A stretch of 10,131 bases of DNA from OLB16 sp964481775. GTDB lineage: Bacteria > Hinthialibacterota > Hinthialibacteria > OLB16. Both the position numbers and the translations under genes were made by a program. Below the pieces are notes generated by a model that was not told the DNA's origin, searched no databases, and worked only from the letters and a program-made list of their open reading frames with translations. Shown piece by piece: positions 1 through 6,359 of the stretch (positions are counted from its first letter, which is position 1; every line of letters starts with the position of its first letter). Location: contig CAYZUX010000211.1 in assembly GCA_964481775.1 (NCBI GenBank), positions 1 to 10,131 of the forward strand, given 5' to 3'.

Positions 1-38
1 GAATCCTGACTGATGGAACAGCTGGTAAGGACAACGAT
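1..38 (-). other. Module sequence continuing in frame beyond the TAG of the giant protein
   Basis: In the same frame as the giant protein, the 12 codons after the TAG at 41-39 read IVVLTSCSISQD. This matches the FIVVRTSNTISF position of the preceding module (and YFVVVRTSSGID of an earlier one). The TAG occupies the place of a conserved Phe/Tyr. The gene therefore seems to have continued through this point and off the left edge. The cause may be a nonsense mutation, an error near a contig end or, less likely, amber readthrough. Confidence 0.6.
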
Positions 39-3000
39 CTAGATATCCGGGCCGAAGTCGGTTCCCGGCGTGAAATCATCACGCGCGGGGAGTACGACAG
101 GCGCCACGGGTCTTAGGAAGACGGTATTCTGACCGGTGTAAACAGGGGTATTGGCCAGCGGAATGAAGGTATCCGCCGAGTCAAACCGTCCATTGACAGA
201 TCCATCATCGAGGTAAAGGGCAATGCCACTGTCAGGGGTTGCCGAGAGAGGCGCCAGGTCACTGTTGGTGAAGGAAGAACTGCCGACTTTGGTGAGTTGG
301 ACCACCAACGAAACAAGGCTTTCATTCGAGGTAAATGGATTCAACTTGGTAGCGGTCAGGAAATTCAGGCCAATCACATCCTCGGGGCCATCATTCCGGT
401 CCAGCGAGGCGCCAAAGAATCCCGTAGTGTCCGTAGCAAACACGGGAACATTGGTGGTCACCAGATTGGTGGTGATCGAAGTGTTTCCGGTGGAAGAGCC
501 GGACTCGAAGGTAATCCCCGACTCACGGATAAAGACCTGGAACTGATCACGGAAGGAAATTGTATTGCTTGTACGGACCACGATAAAGAAGTCCGGTCCC
601 TGGCTGGTTCCGGAATCATTATCGGGAACATCGACACCCGGAGAGAAGGTCACATTCACCTGGATCACATTACCCACCTGGGTGGCTGATGAACCGCTCG
701 GACTCAGAGTGACAAAGGTGTCAGCGGAGTCAAAGACTCCCTGGGTGCCCGCCGAGTCGTTGTCCTTATACAGGGCGAAACCGGAATTGGCGGTCGGTGA
801 AAAGGGATTAAAGTCAGACACTGTAGCACTTGGGGTATTGGGGCCTGCCACGAGCGGAGAACGAACCTCGAAGGAGATCTTGGAAATCGTCTTCTGGGGT
901 GCACCCTGGTCGTTGATGTTGATCCCCACCACAGCCTTGGAGGCCTGGGCCTCGATAGTGTCGTTGATGACAGTCAGATCGGAGAACACTGTATCGGTCT
1001 GCGAAACCGCCTGGAAGGGATGGGTCTCAATCGCCTCGAAGGAGAAGTCCTGACGGAAGACACCATTGACTTCGTGGTAGAAGGGGAAGGGAGCGATGCT
1101 GCCCACGGCATCATTCGAGGTCGTGTGGATGGTCGGTTTTTCCTCATCAGGCAGGAAACGGATCGGCCATTCCACCACATCATTGTTGACCAACGGTTTG
1201 ATCTGAACCACGAAGTCATCACCATTGGACATATCAGAATCGGGGCGGATGACCACAAAGTAGTCATTCCCTTGGTAAGCGCCCTCGTCATTGGGAGGAA
1301 GGCGTTCGCCGATGACATCATCTCCACCAGGGGTCTGCGGTCCATCCGCTCCCTCGGTCTGATAATCTCCATTGGGATCATCTCCGAATGGGTCGAGGAA
1401 GAGGTAAACCGAGTTCGGGAAGCCATCCACATTACCAATGAGGGGGACAGCGCGCACCAGTTGATCGGTTTTGTCGAAAACCCCTGGCTTGGCATTCGGA
1501 TCCTGAGTCCGGAGCGTGTCGCGATAGAGGGCGACACCATCGTTTTTCCGGATCAGGTTGAACTGGCCCGTTCCAATGGGAGCGAGGTCCTCGATTGTGA
1601 ACTGGGTGTCATTGCCCACATTGGCAAAATTGACCAGGACATATTCCATATTGGTGGGGAGACCAGAGTCGGCAAGTGACCGGTCATAGATATTGAATCC
1701 AATGGCAGCGACTCCGCTTTCTTCGGCGGTGATGTTTGCCGCGATGGGCTCAGGGTTTGCCAAGGTAAGGCTCTGGTGAATGACAGGAACATTGGCGACA
1801 ATCGAATCAGTCATAACTCCGCTGTTCTGGACACTGACACCACTCCGGAATCGAACCCCCCCATCCTGAATCCCAATCCGGAAGGCATCCCGGTAATCGA
1901 TCCCGCTGCTGGTACGCACCACTACAAAGTAGTCATATCCCACATTCTCATCCGAGGCATCTTCAGCAGGCAGATCAAGGCCATCGGTCGGACGCAAGGT
2001 CAAGTCCACCTTATTTGTGGTGCCAGGAACCAGGGTGTATTGGAGATAGTCATTGCGGAGCTCCACCGGGAGGTCCTGACTGTCAAATCCACCGGGAATC
2101 CCGGCGGTTGGATTGTCACGATAAATCCCGATACCCCCGGTCGAATCATCAGCCAGTGGCATCAGATCGGGCAGGCTGACTACCTGGTTGTCGCCAGACC
2201 CGGTCACATGGACATCAAAGGTTCCTTCGAAGGGAATGTCCACCGTCACCAGGTCATGTGTCAGTGCCTCGATGCGAACGGTGATACTGTCAATAAAGTC
2301 CTGTTCATCATCGTCCGCGTATGGATTGTCAGCCACATTGATACCAATGACTCCTACCGGGCTGGAAGTGGCATCCAGATAGGGATTACCCGTAAAAATG
2401 TCATCGTCCTCACCGAGGGGTGGGAGTTCCGGACGATCCACCTGGTATCCTACGCTGTTATCGCCCTGGATGGTGTCCGGGACATAACCGATGATGTCAT
2501 CGACAAAGAGCTTGGCTTCGGCCGGCTTGGTGAGCTCAGAGGCATTTGGATAGCCGGCATCGGTACCAATGCCGCCCTGAACCGGGATTCCATAAACAGT
2601 CCTGGCGAAGAGGGAACTGGGCGAGTTGCCACGGGCGATTGACATCATGAAATCATCACCGGGGCGGGCACCCTCGTAATCAAGCAGAATAATGCCAGTC
2701 TCATCATTGGATGGATTTGGCTCCGTAGCACCTGGCTTGAAGTAGTCTCCACGGTCATCGCCATCCAGCGTGATGACCACAAAGAAATCATAGGTTCCAT
2801 TATCCGTAACCGGGACTCTTGGGCCTTTTCCGTTGTTGATGGCGGCATTGGTAGTGACCAGCATGGACATGACCGGCGGAGAGGTATTGATCCAGGCCCA
2901 GTCTGTCTGTTCAGGATCGGAACGGGAGACAGGGGTATCCGTGGCACGGTCAAAGACACCATCGCCGTTGTCCTGGTAAATGATGACTGAGTCGATGTCA

Positions 3001-5099
3001 CCCAGGTAATTATCATAGGTTCCAAAGGAGTTCCTGCGGGTGGTTATGGCATTGAAGGCATTGTCACCGAGGTCTTCGTTGATGCCCTCATCAATACCTT
3101 CATCGATGCCCTCATCCACCAGACCATCTTCATCGTTATCAATGCCATCCGCCATGGCGCGTCCCAGGTTGTCCCGTGGGCTCTCGGCCTCACCATCGCC
3201 ATTGTTGTCTATCCCATCGGCGAGCGCACGGCCCAAACCATCCACTGGACTGCCAGGTTCACCATCTCCATCGTTATCGATGCCATCCGCCATCTTGACG
3301 CCTTTGAAGGTTGTCGGGGCACCCAGATTCAGCAATCCATCCGCATCCGGCCAGTTGTAGAAATAGGGATTCCGGATAAAGGCATTATCGGGTGCCGGGG
3401 GCGATGCCAGGGCGGGCACCAGGGCATAAATATTCGGTGAGAGTGGACTGCCATCCTCCCCGTCTCCATCTTCATCGAGGCGGAAGAAGAATGTATCAGG
3501 GACACCATCCCCATTGTTGTCCACCCCAGTTCGGTTGGGGGAATCATAGGCTGCGCCTGTCCTGAGTGACCAGCCGCTCGTGGCCCCCCGGTAAACCCGT
3601 TCAGGAACCTCATTCACTTGTGGAACACCGGAGGTGGGATCGAAAACTCCATTTCCATTGGCGTCATAATAAAGCTCATCCGAAGCGGGATCGTAAACAC
3701 CATTCCCATTCTCGTCATACCAGGCCCAGTAGTCCTGGCTGTCCTCATCCACTAGCGGGTGAATGATGGGATGAGAGATATCCTCATCGGTGATTCCATC
3801 CCGGTCGTCATCAAGTCCATTGGGGAGCTCCTCGTCAATAGCTCCATCCAGATCATCATCAACACCCTGGATAGTGGTTTGATATCCAGGGGTGGCACCC
3901 GGATAGATGGGTATCACCGAGGGGGTGCGTACAATTTGAGATAAATCGCCTGGAACAACTCCTTCCCATCGAAAGAGTTCATCAATAAAGGGATCATAAA
4001 CACCGGGGATACCCGCCGGATCATCGGCCCAGTAATCCCGGTCGTTGTTTTGTCCCTCACGGCAGGAGGTGAAATTCAGAACCACGGATTTGAAGTGGGA
4101 ATGAACACCAGCGATTTCGATCCCCAACACAGCGGTCCGGCTGCTTTCCGAGGGGATGACTTGGGGAACCTCCATGTCCTCAAGGATGTTGAGGGCATCC
4201 GGATGCTGGCTGAATAAATCAATGTAGTTGTGGGGTTCAAAGGGATAAATCCGGTCAGCACCTGATGCCACAATAACATCCGGGAAGGGGAGCAGGTCGC
4301 CTGCCGAATCCACCACCGTGATGATCTCCGAGGTGAAGGTTCGATCCTTCAAAGAGGAACCAGCCCCACTCTGGTGAACGATCTGATCCGAACCAATCCG
4401 GACAACCACTCTGAACTGGTCGTTATTCTGAATCAGGTCGGAGGTCTCTATCGCCACCACGAAGATGGACAGACCATTATAAACCATGGCGGCGCCACCA
4501 TCGGTGCAGGTGGCGGTTCCATTGCCGACATTACAAGGGCATTCATAGAGCGTTCGATCCGCCATCTGGCCCCTTGGAATATTCGCAACACAGACAGGAT
4601 CCAGACGTTGAATCAATTCCTCACAGGGAACATCCAGAAAGACCTGGTTTCCGGTAAGTCTCCTGCGGACAATCAGCCTGTTGATGTCAAGATTAAAATC
4701 CTCATCAAAATTGAAGTTTGCGTCCGTGATGGGCTGTGTGACCAGATAGAGGGAGATGAAAGCGATCTTCTGGTGGATATTGTTCGTGGTGATACTTCCA
4801 CGGAAATCATCGAATGTGACTGTCACTCCCCGGATTTCAAGCGCGCCATCATCATCGAAACAGGGGGTCTGCAGATCGTCCGTATTCGTTTCAGAAAGAT
4901 CGAAACGGACGACCTCTGTTACGCGGCTTGTGGCGGTGATGCCCTGGCCTTTAACAACCAGGCTTCTGCCTGTCAGGCTCCCATAATCGGCCCATGCGGC
5001 AGGCAGAAGAGAACCTGTCATGAGCAAAACCGGCAGCAGGCGTACCACCGCCAGGCGGGGTAAGGCCTTTTTCATTCGGATGGGTGGCGGAACTCTCAT
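39..5099 (-). CDS. Giant secreted multi-module protein with Asp-rich calcium-binding insertion; ends at a suspicious TAG
   Basis: About 1,686 residues and not a family I recognise. Residues 1-37 are a signal peptide (basic n-region, hydrophobic core, cleavage AAWA/DYG), so it is exported. I chose the ATG at 5099. The ATG at 5075 (MKKALPRL) is equally possible. An ATG at 5213 overlaps rsfS and would put 46 extra residues before the signal peptide. At least six related modules follow, at about 62-262, 323-362 plus 703-842 (split), 915-1108, 1130-1320, 1389-1555 and 1573 to the end. Each tends to begin VIGINI-like, contains (A/I)LYxDN...GxFDxxDxxV, and later has DYFVVVRTSSGIDYRDAF-like sequence followed by RFxSG and NVPV. 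The segment 363-702 splits the second module and is rich in DxDxDG-type loops (DENGNGVYDPASDE, LDEDGDGEDGS, IDNDGDGE), suggesting calcium binding. All seven cysteines of the mature part lie at 80-346. A cell-surface or pilus-associated adhesin is plausible but unproven. It terminates inside the last module. Confidence 0.85.
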   Translation of the reverse strand: MRVPPPIRMKKALPRLAVVRLLPVLLMTGSLLPAAWADYGSLTGRSLVVKGQGITATSRVTEVVRFDLSETNTDDLQTPCFDDDGALEIRGVTVTFDDFRGSITTNNIHQKIAFISLYLVTQPITDANFNFDEDFNLDINRLIVRRRLTGNQVFLDVPCEELIQRLDPVCVANIPRGQMADRTLYECPCNVGNGTATCTDGGAAMVYNGLSIFVVAIETSDLIQNNDQFRVVVRIGSDQIVHQSGAGSSLKDRTFTSEIITVVDSAGDLLPFPDVIVASGADRIYPFEPHNYIDLFSQHPDALNILEDMEVPQVIPSESSRTAVLGIEIAGVHSHFKSVVLNFTSCREGQNNDRDYWADDPAGIPGVYDPFIDELFRWEGVVPGDLSQIVRTPSVIPIYPGATPGYQTTIQGVDDDLDGAIDEELPNGLDDDRDGITDEDISHPIIHPLVDEDSQDYWAWYDENGNGVYDPASDELYYDANGNGVFDPTSGVPQVNEVPERVYRGATSGWSLRTGAAYDSPNRTGVDNNGDGVPDTFFFRLDEDGDGEDGSPLSPNIYALVPALASPPAPDNAFIRNPYFYNWPDADGLLNLGAPTTFKGVKMADGIDNDGDGEPGSPVDGLGRALADGIDNNGDGEAESPRDNLGRAMADGIDNDEDGLVDEGIDEGIDEGINEDLGDNAFNAITTRRNSFGTYDNYLGDIDSVIIYQDNGDGVFDRATDTPVSRSDPEQTDWAWINTSPPVMSMLVTTNAAINNGKGPRVPVTDNGTYDFFVVITLDGDDRGDYFKPGATEPNPSNDETGIILLDYEGARPGDDFMMSIARGNSPSSLFARTVYGIPVQGGIGTDAGYPNASELTKPAEAKLFVDDIIGYVPDTIQGDNSVGYQVDRPELPPLGEDDDIFTGNPYLDATSSPVGVIGINVADNPYADDDEQDFIDSITVRIEALTHDLVTVDIPFEGTFDVHVTGSGDNQVVSLPDLMPLADDSTGGIGIYRDNPTAGIPGGFDSQDLPVELRNDYLQYTLVPGTTNKVDLTLRPTDGLDLPAEDASDENVGYDYFVVVRTSSGIDYRDAFRIGIQDGGVRFRSGVSVQNSGVMTDSIVANVPVIHQSLTLANPEPIAANITAEESGVAAIGFNIYDRSLADSGLPTNMEYVLVNFANVGNDTQFTIEDLAPIGTGQFNLIRKNDGVALYRDTLRTQDPNAKPGVFDKTDQLVRAVPLIGNVDGFPNSVYLFLDPFGDDPNGDYQTEGADGPQTPGGDDVIGERLPPNDEGAYQGNDYFVVIRPDSDMSNGDDFVVQIKPLVNNDVVEWPIRFLPDEEKPTIHTTSNDAVGSIAPFPFYHEVNGVFRQDFSFEAIETHPFQAVSQTDTVFSDLTVINDTIEAQASKAVVGININDQGAPQKTISKISFEVRSPLVAGPNTPSATVSDFNPFSPTANSGFALYKDNDSAGTQGVFDSADTFVTLSPSGSSATQVGNVIQVNVTFSPGVDVPDNDSGTSQGPDFFIVVRTSNTISFRDQFQVFIRESGITFESGSSTGNTSITTNLVTTNVPVFATDTTGFFGASLDRNDGPEDVIGLNFLTATKLNPFTSNESLVSLVVQLTKVGSSSFTNSDLAPLSATPDSGIALYLDDGSVNGRFDSADTFIPLANTPVYTGQNTVFLRPVAPVVLPARDDFTPGTDFGPDI
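3078..3113 (-). repeat. 12-nt tandem repeat encoding EGID-EGID-EGIN
   Basis: Directly after the 69-nt units, three consecutive four-codon repeats read EGID, EGID, EGIN on the coding strand, differing mainly at synonymous positions (GAGGGCATCGAT, GAAGGTATTGAT, GAGGGCATCAAC). They extend the acidic stretch that ends the repeat array. Confidence 0.85.
3111..3290 (-). repeat. 69-nt tandem repeat encoding ADGIDNDGDG-type calcium-loop units
   Basis: Inside the giant protein, two full 23-codon units and a third partial one run head to tail: ADGIDNDGDGEPGSP with a VDGLGRAL tail (3290-3222), ADGIDNNGDGEAESP with RDNLGRAM (3221-3153), then ADGIDNDEDGLVDEG. Each carries one DNxxDG-type loop. The units are similar in protein and DNA but not identical, so the duplication is not very recent or is under selection for the Asp positions. 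Tandem arrays of this kind can change copy number. Confidence 0.85.
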
Positions 5100-5197
5100 G
5101 TCTATCTCTACACTCCAGCCAGGCTCGAAGGGTCTCTCATCTGGACCCTGGTTTCCTAATTGTTTTTCCCAGCAGTTACTGGATCCCTCAAGGGGCT

Positions 5198-5611
5198 TTA
5201 CCCTTCTCCCCATTCAATCCTGGGGGCATCTCCCCACAACCGGTCAAGCCGGTAGTAATCCCGGCTTTCCTCCGTCAGGAGGTGGACAATCACATCGCCA
5301 AGGTCGAGGAGGATCCATCCCGAATCTTCGTAGCCCTCGACTGACCGGCAGAGATGCCCTCTTTTTTTTGCCTCCTCCAAAGCCGCATCGGCGAGCGCCT
5401 GGATCTGGACCCGCGCGAATCCCGAGGCGAACACAAAAAAGTCCGCGAGGATGGTGATTTGACGCAGGTCGAGGATCTCGACATGGTCTCCTTTTTTTTG
5501 ATCCAATACCCGCGCAAGGCCAATGGCGAGTTCGAGGGCCTTCCGGGCTGCCACGGTATCCTTGCTGGAACCCTCCTCACCTGCACGGCCTCTGCTCAAA
5601 ACCCAATCCAC
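5198..5611 (-). CDS. rsfS: RsfS: ribosomal silencing factor
   Basis: RsfS (Iojap/YbeB family) binds ribosomal protein uL14 on the large subunit and blocks subunit joining when nutrients are scarce. Family hallmarks are all present: LDQKKGDHVEILDLRQITILA (36-56) with the DLR core, ADFFVFASGFARVQIQALAD (56-75), SVEGYEDSGWILLDLGDV (90-107), VIVHLLTEESRDYYRLDRLW (107-126) and GDAP. The start is uncertain. The longest frame begins at a GTG (5611) that overlaps an AAGGAG, so that Shine-Dalgarno cannot serve it. It would serve a TTG at codon 5 (5599) at a spacing of 11. A GTG at codon 20 (5554), preceded by AGGAGGG and AAGGA, gives a 118-residue protein closer to the usual family N-terminus. Two runs of eight A (coding strand) occur, at 5492-5499 and 5362-5369. 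The TAA stop lies about 100 nt before the favoured start of the large secreted protein. Confidence 0.93.
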   Translation of the reverse strand: MDWVLSRGRAGEEGSSKDTVAARKALELAIGLARVLDQKKGDHVEILDLRQITILADFFVFASGFARVQIQALADAALEEAKKRGHLCRSVEGYEDSGWILLDLGDVIVHLLTEESRDYYRLDRLWGDAPRIEWGEG

Positions 5612-5652
5612 TCCTTGAAAGGAGGATTTGCTTTCGGGGCCAAGCCCCTGTC

Positions 5653-5771
5653 CTCTCCTTCCCCCTTCCCAGGGGAGGGGGGGTGGAGCTCAATCTGACC
5701 CCCCACCCTAGCCCTCCCCCACAAGGGGGGAGGGAATGTTTCATTTAGCTCCCCCGCAAGGGGGGAGGGGA
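5653..5771. repeat. REP-like cluster of G/C-run palindromes between yqeK and rsfS
   Basis: The 163-nt gap between yqeK and rsfS holds palindromes made of C-runs followed by G-runs. One is perfect over a 9-bp stem at 5712-5734 (CCCTCCCCC, short loop, GGGGGAGGG). One at 5749-5767 has a 7-bp stem (CTCCCCC, loop GCAAG, GGGGGAG). A looser one lies at about 5658-5683. The two clear copies share the core CTCCCCC-(A/G)CAAG-GGGGGAG, and a related CCCCCACCC sits between them. Such CTCCCCC/GGGGGAG units recur between genes in many bacteria and give rise to spurious peptides of PSPLAGE type; one is readable here on the minus strand near 5730-5775. The first palindrome met by RNA polymerase begins only a few bases after the yqeK stop. 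There is no following T-run, so it is not a classical intrinsic terminator, but it could stabilise or attenuate the upstream transcript. Confidence 0.7.
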
Positions 5772-5774
5772 CTT

Positions 5775-6359
5775 TTAGTTCTTCACTCCACAGCATTCGG
5801 CTTCCAGGGATTCCATGAAGGCAATGCCGCGGGAATGCGGTTTACGTCCCTTAGCCTGCACAAACCGGATCTTCTCCCGGCAGACCCTGAGTGCAGCGCC
5901 GGACAGGTCAGTCCTGGCTTGCTCACGGATCTCCGGGGCCCAGGTCATGGGCCTGCCGGGTTCCGAATAATCCGCTACAAAAAGCGCCAGACCCTCCCGT
6001 GAAAGTCCCGGAGTTCCTGTGGTGTGGTAACGCACTGCATCCAGCAAGGCGGGATCCTCGATGCCAAAAGCTCTTTGCCCGATGTAGGCGGCATGGAATC
6101 CATGCCAGAGGCTGGGTTGCTCGTAAGTCTCCGAGTCCAGGGTCAGCAGGCCACGATGCAAGAGTCCCAGGAACACCGACTTTCTCTCCTCCTTGGCACA
6201 GTCATGGAGCCAGCCAATCAGCCGGCAGTCCTCCAGTGAAAGATCGTTGTACCGGGCGATTTCCTCGATCACCGCTACGACCCTTTCCGCATGGCCGAAA
6301 CGCTTGGGGGAGAGCTTCCCCCGTGTGTATTCCATCACCCGCTCCTCGATTGACATCAT
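5775..6359 (-). CDS. yqeK: YqeK-type HD-domain hydrolase (probable symmetrical Ap4A hydrolase)
   Basis: A 194-residue HD-superfamily phosphohydrolase of the YqeK family. Characterised members cleave diadenosine tetraphosphate symmetrically to two ADP, removing a stress-linked nucleotide. Visible motifs in order: KRFGHAERV with His23, LHDCAKE with the metal-binding His52-Asp53, SLWHGFHAA with His86, AVRYHTTGTPGLS with His112, and LALFVADYSEPGR with Asp130. This is the full YqeK signature set. The start is the ATG overlapping the pilT stop. A second ATG follows immediately, so the true start could be one codon later. No strong ribosome site is visible, consistent with coupling to pilT translation. 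yqeK lies next to rsfS in many genomes, as here, although a palindrome-rich gap separates them. The C-terminal 25 residues (from about RKPHSRG) are less typical of the family. Confidence 0.93.
   Translation of the reverse strand: MMSIEERVMEYTRGKLSPKRFGHAERVVAVIEEIARYNDLSLEDCRLIGWLHDCAKEERKSVFLGLLHRGLLTLDSETYEQPSLWHGFHAAYIGQRAFGIEDPALLDAVRYHTTGTPGLSREGLALFVADYSEPGRPMTWAPEIREQARTDLSGAALRVCREKIRFVQAKGRKPHSRGIAFMESLEAECCGVKN

Noticed and set aside
1776..2642. Plus-strand open frame of 288 codons opposite the giant protein
   Set aside because: It lies wholly antisense to the conserved modules, has no recognisable domain or signal, and its composition (many His, Ile, Gly in GG/DI patterns) mirrors the opposite strand.
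5129..5149. AGGGTC/GACCCT inverted repeat (6-bp stem, 9-nt loop) between rsfS and the giant gene
   Set aside because: The stem is short, the loop long and no T-run follows, so I cannot call it a terminator or operator.
5099..5213. Upstream ATG at 5213 as start of the giant protein
   Set aside because: It overlaps the end of rsfS and would put 46 residues without export features before the clear signal peptide that begins at MKKALPRL. Internal starts at 5099 or 5075 fit better.
5237..5252. Near-identical 16-nt string CAACCGGTCA(A/G)GCCGG also found near 10110-10125
   Set aside because: One copy is inside the conserved YYRLDRLW coding region of rsfS, and two short GC-rich matches in 10 kb are compatible with chance.
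5596..5796. Minus-strand 66-codon frame across the palindromic gap (peptide contains VPSPLAGELNE)
   Set aside because: This is the translation of the REP-like palindromes. PSPLAGE-type peptides are a well-known spurious product of such repeats, and the frame overlaps both neighbouring genes.
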